A stretch of 64,000 nucleotides of DNA from JAWODU01 sp046483125 (GTDB lineage Bacteria; Verrucomicrobiota; Kiritimatiellia; UBA8416; JAWODU01): positions 13,011 to 77,010 of the forward strand of contig JAWODU010000119.1 in assembly GCA_046483125.1 (NCBI GenBank), in the 5' to 3' direction. The first letter of the stretch is position 1, and every line of letters starts with the position of its first letter. Positions 1 to 8,406 of this stretch are shown piece by piece. A program made the translations under genes and the position numbers. Below the pieces are notes generated by a model, which worked only from the letters and a program-made list of their open reading frames with translations, did not search any database and was not told the origin of the DNA.

Positions 1-97
1 AATCCGCCTTGCCCTGCTCCTTCATAGCCGAAGCAACTTTCCCGAATACAGCCCGCCCCGGAGCCCCCACCACGTCACCCGCTATAAGAATCTTCAC
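1..97 (-). CDS. ymdB: YmdB-family metallophosphoesterase, N-terminal fragment
   Basis: Only the first 32 codons lie in the window and the gene continues past the left edge. Reading from a GTG at 97 the protein begins MKILIAGDVVGAPGR, the start typical of the YmdB/TIGR00282 phosphoesterase family, whose first Asp (in GDVVG) is a metal ligand. It follows the rny stop by three bases on the same strand. The same rny-ymdB pair is seen in Bacillus, where YmdB is a cyclic-nucleotide phosphodiesterase affecting RNase Y-related RNA turnover. The family call rests on a short stretch, but both the motif and the neighbour agree. Confidence 0.8.
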   Translation of the reverse strand, partial: MKILIAGDVVGAPGRAVFGKVASAMKEQGKAD

Positions 98-100
98 TTT

Positions 101-1654
101 TCACCTCGCGTATTCCACGCATCTCGTTTCCCGTAATACTACTACTTTGATCTGCCCCGGATACTGCAGTTCTTCCTGCATTTTTCTACTGATGTCCCTG
201 GCCAGAACCATCGCCCCGTTATCGTCCACGTTTTCGGGTTCAACAATAACCCGTACTTCGCGTCCCGCCTGTATTGCGTAACTCTTTGAAACCCCTTCGA
301 AACTGCCGGCAAGGTTTTCCAGGGCCTCCAGCCGCTTCAGGTATATCTCCGTCGTTTCAGAACGCGCCCCGACCCTGGACCCCGATATGGCGTCCGCCGC
401 AGAAGCCAGCACCGCGTAGACGCTCTCGGCCCCCACTTCTTCGTGATGCGCCGCGGCCGCGTTGACCACGACCTGATCCTCGCCGTGTTTCTTAAGGAAA
501 TCCGCGCCTATGGCGGCATGTCCGCCTTCCACGGTATGATCAAGGGCCTTGCCGATATCGTGAAAGAGCCCGACCCGTTTGCCCGTGGCCGCGTCCAGGC
601 CGAGTTCCCCCGCCATGACACCGATCAGGTGTGCTACCTCCAGCGAATGCTTTAGAACATTCTGGCTGTAACTGGTGCGGAACTTCAACCTGCCCAGCAT
701 GTGAACCAGTTCCGGATGTACGTCCTGAACGCCGACCTCATATGCCGCCGCTTCTCCGGACGATCTTATGGTTTCCTCCATTTCTTCAATGTATTTGGAT
801 ACAACTTCTTCTATCCGGGCCGGGTGTATGCGTCCGTCCGCTACCAGGTTCTCAAGCGACAACCGCGCTATCTCCCGCCGAACCGGGTCAAAGCCCGAAA
901 TTACTACGGCTTCCGGCGTATCATCGATAAGCACGTTCACGCCCGTGGCCGCTTCCAGGGCTCTGATATTGCGTCCTTCACGCCCGATAATACGGCCTTT
1001 CATATCGTCGTCCGGCAAAGCGACGGTACTGGTCATAAGCTCCCCGGCGTGCGATATCGTACAGCGCTGAACGGCGTTGGCCACGATTTCCTGCGCTTTT
1101 TTCTCGGCCGTATCCAGCGCTTCATCCTGCATTCTGCGGATTAAAGCGCCTGTTTCGTTCTGCATTTCTTTTTCCGTCCGGAGCAGAAGCCGCCTGCGTG
1201 CTTCTTCCCGGCTCATTCCAGCTATCTTCTGCAGTCTGTTGAATTCATCTTCAATCAACTGCTTCAGCTTCTTTCTTTCCTCTCCCAGTTCCAGGTTATG
1301 ACGTTCGATTTCAGCGGATTTCTCATCGAGTGCCGCTTCCTTCCTGTCCAATACCGAGACTTTGCGGTCAAGATTGACCTCACGAGTTGAAATGCGCTCC
1401 TCCAATGCCGCGAGTTCTTTTTTTCTGGAAGCCGTTGCCGATTCGAATTCCTCCCTGGCCCGCAGGACCTCGGCTTTTGCCTGTATCTTCGCTTCCTTCC
1501 GTATAGTCTCCGCGTCCCTTTCAGCCTGACGCACCTTCTCCCTGGTCATTTTCTCCGCCGACATACTGCCGTAACGCCCGACAAAGAAACGGATAACGTA
1601 GCCCGCGACCACCCCGGCAGTTCCGGCTATACCCGCAATAACGCCGCTGTTCAT
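101..1654 (-). CDS. rny: Ribonuclease Y
   Basis: Membrane-anchored endoribonuclease that starts mRNA decay. The 517 residues show the family layout: an N-terminal hydrophobic anchor (about residues 3-25), a long charged coiled coil (about 30-190), a KH RNA-binding domain with RIIGREGRNIRALE near residue 215, and an HD domain with GLFHDIGKALDH near residue 365. Length is normal for the family. The ATG at 1654 has AAGGAG about 8 bases upstream. The gene sits between 5-FCL (33 bp upstream) and ymdB (3 bp downstream), probably in one transcript with rarA. Confidence 0.97.
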   Translation of the reverse strand: MNSGVIAGIAGTAGVVAGYVIRFFVGRYGSMSAEKMTREKVRQAERDAETIRKEAKIQAKAEVLRAREEFESATASRKKELAALEERISTREVNLDRKVSVLDRKEAALDEKSAEIERHNLELGEERKKLKQLIEDEFNRLQKIAGMSREEARRRLLLRTEKEMQNETGALIRRMQDEALDTAEKKAQEIVANAVQRCTISHAGELMTSTVALPDDDMKGRIIGREGRNIRALEAATGVNVLIDDTPEAVVISGFDPVRREIARLSLENLVADGRIHPARIEEVVSKYIEEMEETIRSSGEAAAYEVGVQDVHPELVHMLGRLKFRTSYSQNVLKHSLEVAHLIGVMAGELGLDAATGKRVGLFHDIGKALDHTVEGGHAAIGADFLKKHGEDQVVVNAAAAHHEEVGAESVYAVLASAADAISGSRVGARSETTEIYLKRLEALENLAGSFEGVSKSYAIQAGREVRVIVEPENVDDNGAMVLARDISRKMQEELQYPGQIKVVVLRETRCVEYAR

Positions 1655-1687
1655 GGCGATTTCTCCTTTCTGTACCCCTTACCCCTG

Positions 1688-2317
1688 TCAAAAACCCTTC
1701 GCGTACATCACTCTTTTTTCCGTCACCACGGCGTCCAGGCGGATGTCTCTTTTTCCCGCCGGAACCCGTTTCTCAATCTGAAATTCGAAGCCCAGACCCG
1801 CCGCAAAACAGCCGCGAACGCGCCCTTTCCGTTTTCCTGCAATTTCGCCCAGCATACGGTCATAATGACCTCCGCCCCGTCCAAGCCTGTTCCCGAGGCC
1901 GTCAAAAGCAACACCTGGAACCACGACAAAATCCACTTCCTCGAAAGGTTCCAGTTCCCGCACACCGGGTTCAGGAACACCGAAAGGGCCGGCGATGATC
2001 GGCGTCCGTTCGGTCAGGCGCGCGGGACGGTACCGTTCTTCCTCCGCAGCAAAGACAGGCACACATAACTTCTTACCGGAAGCCCTGCAATGCCCGATGA
2101 TCGCTTCCGTGCATACTTCTCCGCCGAAGGCCATATAACAAAGAACTGTTTCGGCCGAATTGAATTCCGGAAGCCCGGCCAGGCGGTCCTGTGCTTTGCG
2201 GCTTTCCTCTTCAATCCATTCAGCTTTCAGCTCAGCCCGGCATTTCTTTATTTTTCCGCGAAGATCGGCCTTTCGGAAATCAATCGACAGGGTTTTGTCG
2301 TCTGCGTTCATTTTCAC
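1688..2317 (-). CDS. ygfA: 5-formyltetrahydrofolate cyclo-ligase
   Basis: Converts 5-formyl-THF to 5,10-methenyl-THF with ATP, a folate salvage step in the cytoplasm. The diagnostic C-terminal motif VPGVAFDGLGNRLGRGGGHY is present near residues 138-157, and the protein has about the family length (209 aa). The first possible start is a GTG at 2317 overlapping the rarA stop (GTGA). An ATG two codons later (2311) is equally possible and neither has a strong ribosome-binding site. In many bacteria this gene is linked to 6S RNA, which matters for the structured RNA candidate upstream of rarA. Confidence 0.93.
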   Translation of the reverse strand: MKMNADDKTLSIDFRKADLRGKIKKCRAELKAEWIEEESRKAQDRLAGLPEFNSAETVLCYMAFGGEVCTEAIIGHCRASGKKLCVPVFAAEEERYRPARLTERTPIIAGPFGVPEPGVRELEPFEEVDFVVVPGVAFDGLGNRLGRGGGHYDRMLGEIAGKRKGRVRGCFAAGLGFEFQIEKRVPAGKRDIRLDAVVTEKRVMYAKGF

Positions 2318-3633
2318 AGCTTTCTTTGGCGAAGGCGCTTCATTCGTTTCGCGATCACTTCTTCGTACCCGCTGGGTTTCGGTTCGTAATAGGCTTCTTT
2401 TCCCGGCAAATACTCCTGCCGCAGACCGCCCTCTTCATCATCATGCGGATAAACGTACTTCGGGGCGCCCGCGCCGCCTTCGGCGTCCACGTGTATATTC
2501 TTGAGGTGCTCCGGCACCATGGCGCTCCTTCCCTCCCTGACGTCGGAACCGGCTTTCTCTATCGCCGTGTAGGAAGCGTTGCTTTTAGGGGCGGCCGCAA
2601 GATAGGTGACAGCGTGAGCAAGAATGATTCTCGCTTCAGGCATGCCCGTGAACTCCACAGCGTGCATTGCCGATACCGCCAGTGTCAAGCCGCGCGGATC
2701 GGCATTACCCACGTCTTCCGATGCCAGTATAACCAGACGACGCGCTATGAACCTGGGATCCTCCCCCGCGTAAAGCATCTTTGCCAGCCAGTAAATCGCG
2801 GCGTCCGGGTCGGAGCCCCTGATACTCTTTATAAAGGCCGATATGGTATCGTAGTGACCGTCTTCGTCGTGATCATATACCACGGCCTTTTTCTGAATGG
2901 ACTCCTCGGCGACTTCCCTGCTCAGACGGACCGTTCCGTCCTTTTCCGGCCTGGTCGTAAGCACGGCTATTTCAAGCGCGTTCAGCGCCCTCCTGGCATC
3001 CCCGTCGCATACCCGCGCCAGGTGGTCCAGGGCGGCGTCATCGGCACTGATCTTCCACGATGCGAAGCCTCTCTCGTCGGACAGGGCCCTGGCGAGGAGT
3101 GATCGCACCGCCTTTTCACTCAGCGGATTCAGTTCAAACACAAGCGACCTGGAGAGAAGCGGACTGTTTATGAAGAAAAGAGGGTTGTGAGTAGTAGCCC
3201 CGACAAGCGTTACGGCGCCCTCTTCAACGTGCGGCAACAGGACGTCCTGCTGGGACTTGCTGAACCTGTGCATTTCATCAATGAACAGGATAGTTTCTCC
3301 GCCGCCTCGCTGTCTGCGGGTCCCGGCCCGTTTGAGAATATCCCGCAGAGCCGCGACACTTGCCGCAGAGCCGCTGGTGCGTTCGAAACTTCGCTTTGTA
3401 ACCCCCGCGATAACTTCGGCAATAGATGTCTTGCCGCATCCCGGAGGGCCGTACAGAATTACACTGGTGAGTCTGTCGGCCTCAACGGCCCTTCTCAACA
3501 GCCTGCCCGGGCCCAGAATAGACTCCTGGCCTGCGATTTCGTCGAGAGTCCGGGGGCGCAGTCTGGCCGCAAGGGGCCGTTTTGCGGAACCCTTCCCCTC
3601 CCGCTCCTTTCCAAACAGGTCCATGTCCTGCAT
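2314..3633 (-). CDS. rarA: Replication-associated recombination protein A (AAA+ ATPase)
   Basis: RarA/MgsA acts at stalled replication forks and is related to the clamp loader and RuvB. Visible features are Walker A GPPGCGKTS near residue 63, Walker B LFIDEMHRF near 117, sensor-type sequence VGATTHNP near 143, and the conserved C-terminal tetramerisation region including the ASEDVGNADP and KSNASYTAI segments. Length (439 aa) is normal. It overlaps the 5-FCL start by 4 bases, so the two are probably cotranscribed. About 480 bp upstream lack a protein gene and may hold an RNA gene. Confidence 0.96.
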   Translation of the reverse strand: MQDMDLFGKEREGKGSAKRPLAARLRPRTLDEIAGQESILGPGRLLRRAVEADRLTSVILYGPPGCGKTSIAEVIAGVTKRSFERTSGSAASVAALRDILKRAGTRRQRGGGETILFIDEMHRFSKSQQDVLLPHVEEGAVTLVGATTHNPLFFINSPLLSRSLVFELNPLSEKAVRSLLARALSDERGFASWKISADDAALDHLARVCDGDARRALNALEIAVLTTRPEKDGTVRLSREVAEESIQKKAVVYDHDEDGHYDTISAFIKSIRGSDPDAAIYWLAKMLYAGEDPRFIARRLVILASEDVGNADPRGLTLAVSAMHAVEFTGMPEARIILAHAVTYLAAAPKSNASYTAIEKAGSDVREGRSAMVPEHLKNIHVDAEGGAGAPKYVYPHDDEEGGLRQEYLPGKEAYYEPKPSGYEEVIAKRMKRLRQRKL

Positions 3634-3669
3634 GGCGAAAAAAAATACCCCGCCATGAGTCGTAAAGGC

Positions 3670-3820
3670 ATCTATCTCCGTTCCTCTGATAACGAGGTGG
3701 GTGCTCTATCCGCCGCTTCATCGGGTCCCCTTACGGGGCTCCTTTCCACGCCGTTTTCAAGCTCCCTTGACTACAATAAAGGGTCAGAGATTTTCTGCCT
3801 GTCAGCGAACAAGGCAGGGT
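3670..3820 (-). ncRNA. Candidate structured RNA upstream of rarA (possibly 6S RNA)
   Basis: No plausible protein lies here. The minus strand can form several consecutive stems: CTGCCT/AGGCAG (3812-3817 with 3795-3800), CCCTT/AAGGG (about 3779-3783 with 3764-3768), CCCC/GGGG with a four-base loop (3735-3738 with 3727-3730) and CCTC/GAGG (3694-3697 with 3683-3686). AUCUC near 3790 can also pair with GAGAU near 3675. Position just upstream of rarA and 5-FCL matches where 6S RNA genes are often found. No covariance model could be run, so 6S is a suggestion only. Confidence 0.3.
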
Positions 3821-4111
3821 ATTTGTTCCCCATACAAGAGCCTCTTTGAGGCTATTCTCAAAGAACCAGGAACACGCGCGACACCGGTACAGCCGGCGGA
3901 ATTCAGCACAGCCGCCAAACCCGGCGCCACGGTATTTTGGAATATTCCGGATATAACAAAATTCGCCTTCCCCGCGTCGTTAAACACAACGGGCGACGAA
4001 ATCCAATTTCTCAGCCTTGTAATCATAGGGGCGGAAACCCTGTCTTATTCATATTTTTGCGACTTCGGGTGTCTTTCCGTTTTTCTTAACAGCCGGCTGA
4101 TACATCGGCCT
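3821..4111. other. Noncoding gap between pheT and the candidate RNA
   Basis: No convincing coding frame. The clearest structure is a perfect hairpin AGCCTC-TTT-GAGGCT at 3839-3853, without a strong T-run on either side. The rest looks like unstructured spacer, locally AT-richer than the flanking genes, between the pheT stop at 4112 and the transcript start region of the rarA cluster. Confidence 0.5.
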
Positions 4112-6181
4112 TTATTCTCTTATTTCAGCTTCTAATTCCGTCTCCAAGGCCTTTTTGAGCGCGTCCCTGAATCCGTTGACGCGTTCATCGGTCAATGTAC
4201 CCTCCGGAGACCGGAAAACCAGAGAATAGGCAAGACTCTTTTTCCCTCTGCCTATCCCACTGCCTGTATATATATCAAATAGAGTCACGGAAGTCAACTC
4301 CGAAGGAGCGTTTTTCCACAGCGTTCTTACAATATCTCCGTGTTTTACGCTCCGGTCGACTATCGCCGCAATATCCCGGAAAACCGCCGGATAAGGGCAG
4401 ACTTTCTCGATACGGGGAGTATTAAATATATTCAGCAACAGCGGTTTCGTGGACATTTCCAGCAAACCCACCGGTTCGGACAGCCGCCACCGGCCACGGA
4501 CCCGCGGACTCAGCACTCCCATCCGGCCGCACAGGGAACCGTCAACGGCGATATCAACCTGCGCGGTTTCGGACCACGGCGTCCCGTTGCCGGGACGGAA
4601 TTCCACCCCCCCCGCGCCCTGCACTGAAGCAAGAGATTCAATAATTCCTTTCAGCCGCAGAAACACTTCCCCGTTCCCTGCCGGACGCCGGCCGCTCCCG
4701 GCCGCCTGCCCCGCTTTGCCCGACAAGCCTATGCACAACCTTTCTTCTTCACTGCTGGCGCCGTCGCCGTGCTTGCGGTAAACCCGGCCCAGTTCAAAGC
4801 ATGCCGCCTCCGGGGTCTGGCGGGCCGTATTCGCCCCCAGTGTTTCCGCCATCTGGGGAAGGAGCGAAGTGCGCAATACGTTCTCGCGCCTGTTATTGGG
4901 ATTTACGGGTCTGATCCGCTTTGCCTCTTCCGGCTCTTCCCCTTCGAAAAGATCGAGTACCTCGTCGGACACAAAGCTGTAATTGACGATTTCCGCCAGC
5001 CCGAGCGCCGTAAGATTGCTCCGTAACGCGAACACGGCCCTCAATCCCGAGTCATCCGCCGACGGAATCACGGCCGCGCGCGGCCTGTCATCCGGGACTT
5101 TATCCAGCCCGTGTATCCTTGCCACCTCTTCAATAAGGTCCGCTTCTCTCTTCAGATCCACCCGGAAAGTCGGCACTTTCACGGAACAGGAACCAGGTAT
5201 CCTCTCATCCGGCTTCAATTCAAGTGAACGCAGAATGGAGAGAATGACCTGATCGTCTATTTCCACTCCGAGCAATCGGCGGACCCTGTCAAAACGACAC
5301 TCTATTGTTTTTGTCTCAGCCTGAAGACCCGAAACATCCACACAGCCAGGCGCGACCCGGGCTTCCGCAATCTCTGCAATCAGGAAAGCCGCCCGCCGAC
5401 TTGCCCATTCAACGATCCCGATATCGGCTCCCCGCTCGAAACGGGCCGAAGATTCAGTCTCAAGCGACAGTTTCTTAGAGGCAGACCTGATATTCCGGGG
5501 GTCGAAATACGCGCTTTCCAGTATTATGCTTTCCGTGGACGGCGATATTTCGCTCTCCGCGCCTCCCATAATGCCCGCCACCGCCGCCGGCTTCGAGGAA
5601 TCGGCGATTACCAGAACATCGGGATCCAGTCTCCTTGCCTCGCCGTCCAAAGTTGTAATTGTTTCTCCCTTTCCCGCGTTGCGAACAACAATACGCTCTT
5701 CGGACAGCTTCCGTTTGTCAAAAGCGTGCAACGGGTGCCCGCACTCCATCAGGACGTAGTTTGTCACATCCACGACGTTGTTGACCGGATTCATTCCGCA
5801 TTGAACCAGCCGCTTCCTCAACCATGCGGGACCGGGTCCAACATTAACTCCTCTCAGAATACGCGCCGTGTACTTGCCGCATTTGTCCTTATCATGCACT
5901 TCAATGTTCGTCAGACTTTCGGCAGGTTCTCCCTCCTCGGCCAAATCCGCCGATGGAAAACGTATTTTCGTGCCGTAAATAGCGGCGACTTCCCGGGCCA
6001 CGCCTATGACCCCGAGACAATCCGGCCTGTTGGGAGTAACTTCTATGTCAAACACGGGCTCGGATTCGACGGTATCGACACTTTCAACCTCGAGGCCCGC
6101 AAAGGTAAGCTTTTCAGCCAGATCCCGGGCCGTGCAATCGAAGTCAACGTATTCTTTCAGCCATTCAAACGGTATTTTCAT
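4112..6181 (-). CDS. pheT: Phenylalanyl-tRNA synthetase beta subunit, lacking the tRNA-binding OB domain
   Basis: Beta chain of the (alpha-beta)2 enzyme that charges tRNA-Phe. The start MKIPFEWLKEYV is the usual B1 start, but after LEVESVD (about residue 37) the protein passes directly to the FDIEVTPNRPDCLG segment of B1. The inserted EMAP/OB-fold tRNA-binding domain of about 110 residues present in most bacterial PheT is absent. This explains the 689-residue length against about 790-800. The B3/B4 core, the B5 region and the C-terminal anticodon-binding ferredoxin-like domain (from about residue 595, CPYPAVFRDIA) are present. It overlaps pheS by 4 bases. Confidence 0.96.
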   Translation of the reverse strand: MKIPFEWLKEYVDFDCTARDLAEKLTFAGLEVESVDTVESEPVFDIEVTPNRPDCLGVIGVAREVAAIYGTKIRFPSADLAEEGEPAESLTNIEVHDKDKCGKYTARILRGVNVGPGPAWLRKRLVQCGMNPVNNVVDVTNYVLMECGHPLHAFDKRKLSEERIVVRNAGKGETITTLDGEARRLDPDVLVIADSSKPAAVAGIMGGAESEISPSTESIILESAYFDPRNIRSASKKLSLETESSARFERGADIGIVEWASRRAAFLIAEIAEARVAPGCVDVSGLQAETKTIECRFDRVRRLLGVEIDDQVILSILRSLELKPDERIPGSCSVKVPTFRVDLKREADLIEEVARIHGLDKVPDDRPRAAVIPSADDSGLRAVFALRSNLTALGLAEIVNYSFVSDEVLDLFEGEEPEEAKRIRPVNPNNRRENVLRTSLLPQMAETLGANTARQTPEAACFELGRVYRKHGDGASSEEERLCIGLSGKAGQAAGSGRRPAGNGEVFLRLKGIIESLASVQGAGGVEFRPGNGTPWSETAQVDIAVDGSLCGRMGVLSPRVRGRWRLSEPVGLLEMSTKPLLLNIFNTPRIEKVCPYPAVFRDIAAIVDRSVKHGDIVRTLWKNAPSELTSVTLFDIYTGSGIGRGKKSLAYSLVFRSPEGTLTDERVNGFRDALKKALETELEAEIRE

Positions 6182-7221
6182 GCCGATTTGTTCCCCGGTC
6201 GCGCGAACTGTTTCAGAAACCTCAGATCGTTTTCGTAAAACAGCCTCATATCGTCTATCCCGTATTTGATCATGGCAATTCGCTCAACGCCCATTCCAAA
6301 AGCATAGCCGCTGACCGATTCAGGATCGTACCCGACGGTTTCAAGCACCGCCGGATTGACCATGCCCGCTCCCGATATTTCTATCCATCCCTTGTTCTTG
6401 CATATTTTACAACCCCTGCCGCCGCAGGCATGGCATGAAAAGTCATACTCCACGCTCGGCTCGGTAAACGGGAAGAAGTGGGGCCGGAACCGTACCTTGA
6501 CCTCAGGACCTATCATCCTGCGGGCAAAGTACGTTATATCGCTTTTCAGATCCCGCATGGACACATCCCGGTCCACGTACAATCCTTCAATCTGATGGAA
6601 ACAGGCGCTGTGAGTGGCGTCCGCGGTATCCCTGCGATAACACCTCCCCGGCGCGATTACCCTGACTGGCGGTCGGTTTTTTTCCATAACCCTGATCTGC
6701 ACGGGTGAAGTCTGGGTCCTGAGCAGTTCACCGGATTCGAGCCAGAAAGTGTCCTGAATGTCCCGCGAAGGATGATCCGCGGGCGTGTTGAGCGCGTCAA
6801 AATTGTAATACTCCGTCTCTATGTCCGGACCGTCAGCCATCGTGAAACCAAGCAGACTGAAAATGCGGGCCGACTCTTCAATTACAAGACTCAGAGGATG
6901 CCTGGAACCGATAGAACGCCATGTTCCCGGCAATGTATAGTCGAACGATTGTTCAGGCCCCATGGCCGCGCCCGCGCTTTCGAAATCGCTTTTGCGCGTT
7001 TTCAGAAGATTATTCAACTCGCTTTTCAGCTCGTTTGCCGCGCGCCCTGCTTCCGCCCGCTTGTCGGAAGGCACCCGCTTGAGGTCCTTCATCAGACTCT
7101 GAACCACGCCCCGGCGACTCAGGTATTTGATCCTTACCGCTTCAAGTTCCTTCAACGATGCCGCCCCGCGGCATTCAGAGAGGGCCTGGTCTTTAATCGC
7201 GCTGATGTCGGAAGGGTTCAT
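6178..7221 (-). CDS. pheS: Phenylalanyl-tRNA synthetase alpha subunit
   Basis: Catalytic class II aminoacyl-tRNA synthetase chain. It has the N-terminal coiled coil (about residues 1-85), class II motif 2 region PGRCYRRDTADATHSACFHQ, and motif 3 region YAFGMGVERIAMIKYG near residue 312. A CHACGGRGCKICKN insert near residue 268 carries four cysteines and could bind zinc. Such a Cys cluster is seen in some PheS proteins but not in the E. coli enzyme. Length (347 aa) is normal. It lies 48 bp after rplT in the usual thrS-infC-rpmI-rplT-pheST order. Confidence 0.97.
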   Translation of the reverse strand: MNPSDISAIKDQALSECRGAASLKELEAVRIKYLSRRGVVQSLMKDLKRVPSDKRAEAGRAANELKSELNNLLKTRKSDFESAGAAMGPEQSFDYTLPGTWRSIGSRHPLSLVIEESARIFSLLGFTMADGPDIETEYYNFDALNTPADHPSRDIQDTFWLESGELLRTQTSPVQIRVMEKNRPPVRVIAPGRCYRRDTADATHSACFHQIEGLYVDRDVSMRDLKSDITYFARRMIGPEVKVRFRPHFFPFTEPSVEYDFSCHACGGRGCKICKNKGWIEISGAGMVNPAVLETVGYDPESVSGYAFGMGVERIAMIKYGIDDMRLFYENDLRFLKQFARPGNKSA

Positions 7222-7269
7222 GTCACGCGTCCGGGAAACGAAAAGGACACATTGAGCGGCCCATTACGG

Positions 7270-7626
7270 TTAAGACAGAGACGCCTTAGCCAGCGCCGCA
7301 ACCTGCTCAAAGCCGTCCGGGTTGTGAATGGCTATTTCAGAAAGCATCTTTCTGTTTAAAGCCACGTTGGCCTTTGCCAAACCTTCAGTCAACCGGCTGT
7401 ATGAAATGCCGTTTGCCCGGGCGGCCGCTGAAATCCTGGCTATCCAGAGCCGCCTGTAGTCGCGTTTTCTGTGCCGGCGATGAATGGTTGAAAGCCACAT
7501 TGCCCGGTCTACAGCTTCTGTGGCCGTTCTGAAAAGCTTACTCCGCGCGCCCCGGAACCCCGAGGCCCGCTTCAGACGGCGTTTATGTCTGCGGCGTGAC
7601 GCTGGTGCATTTGTAACTCTCGACAT
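7270..7626 (-). CDS. rplT: Large ribosomal subunit protein bL20
   Basis: 118-residue basic protein starting MSRVTNAPASRRRHKRRLKRA, the standard bL20 N-terminus, with the conserved RLWIARISAAARANGISYS segment in the middle. bL20 is an early 23S rRNA assembly protein. It lies 20 bp after rpmI. In some bacteria L20 represses its own operon by binding the rpmI leader. No leader structure was assigned here. Confidence 0.98.
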   Translation of the reverse strand: MSRVTNAPASRRRHKRRLKRASGFRGARSKLFRTATEAVDRAMWLSTIHRRHRKRDYRRLWIARISAAARANGISYSRLTEGLAKANVALNRKMLSEIAIHNPDGFEQVAALAKASLS

Positions 7627-7646
7627 CCGTCCCTCCAGTCCGCCTT

Positions 7647-7835
7647 CTAAAACAACTCTCTCACGCGCGCTTCTTCCACGCTGTCGAGAATGCCGGCGGC
7701 TCTCAAACGACGCTTGCGCTTTCTGGTCTTGCTCCCCATGAGGTGCCCCCCGCCGGCCTTCGCGTACTTCACCTTTCCGCCGGAAGTCTTCTTCAGCCGT
7801 TTCGCCGCCGCTTTTCTGGTTTTCTTCTTAGGCAT
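7647..7835 (-). CDS. rpmI: Large ribosomal subunit protein bL35
   Basis: 62-residue very basic protein starting MPKKKTRKAAAKRLKKT with the later GGHLMGSKTRKRKRRLR motif, both diagnostic of bL35. The position between infC and rplT is the conserved one. About 75 bp separate it from the infC stop. Confidence 0.98.
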   Translation of the reverse strand: MPKKKTRKAAAKRLKKTSGGKVKYAKAGGGHLMGSKTRKRKRRLRAAGILDSVEEARVRELF

Positions 7836-7910
7836 GTGTACAACCTACGGATTCGCCTGCCCGCCGTCAAGACGGGAAATAGAGTAAAAAAACCAGGCGT
7901 CGATACTCTC

Positions 7911-8405
7911 CTACTTCTTCTTTTTCCCGCTCTGCCCCGTTATCACCGCCACAAGGCTCCTGCCGGCCATTCTCGGGGCCATGTTTACCGTACACATCCC
8001 CTCACAATCAGCCAGGACCCTGTTCACCAGTTTGAAGCCCAGGTCCCGGTGGGCGTGTTCCCTGCCCCTGAACGTCAGAGTGATTTTTACTTTATGCCCT
8101 TTCTGCAGAAACTCCTTAACGTGGTTCAGTTTTGTCTGGTAATCGTTTTCGGCCACGTTCGGGTGAAATTTAACTTCTTTTACCGTCTGGGCATGCTGGT
8201 GCTTGCGCGTCTGCCGCTTTTTGCGGCTTTCGTCGTACCTGTACTTGCCAAAGTCCATTATCCTGCACACCGGCGGATCCGCCTTCGGAGAGATCTCCAC
8301 CAGGTCCAGACCGTATTCCCGCGCAAGTTTGCGGGCATCGTCTGTAGCCATTACACCTGCCATCGAACCGTCCGGTTTCACACAACGAACTTTCGGTACT
8401 CTGAT
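7911..8405 (-). CDS. infC: Translation initiation factor IF-3, probable AUC start
   Basis: IF-3 binds the 30S subunit and rejects wrong start codons. The core (YGLDLVEISPKADPPVCRIMDFG, then the KEVKFHP and FRGREHAH C-domain motifs) is clear. The first standard start, GTG at 8381, would drop the conserved N-terminal residues. In the same frame upstream the sequence reads IRVPKVRCV, matching the usual IRVREVRVI beginning. The first codon there is ATC at 8405, one base after the thrS stop, with AGGA 11 bases upstream. E. coli infC starts at AUU and is autoregulated because IF-3 rejects that codon, and the same logic would fit here. The start is an inference. Confidence 0.9.
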   Translation of the reverse strand: MRVPKVRCVKPDGSMAGVMATDDARKLAREYGLDLVEISPKADPPVCRIMDFGKYRYDESRKKRQTRKHQHAQTVKEVKFHPNVAENDYQTKLNHVKEFLQKGHKVKITLTFRGREHAHRDLGFKLVNRVLADCEGMCTVNMAPRMAGRSLVAVITGQSGKKKK

Positions 8406-8406
8406 C

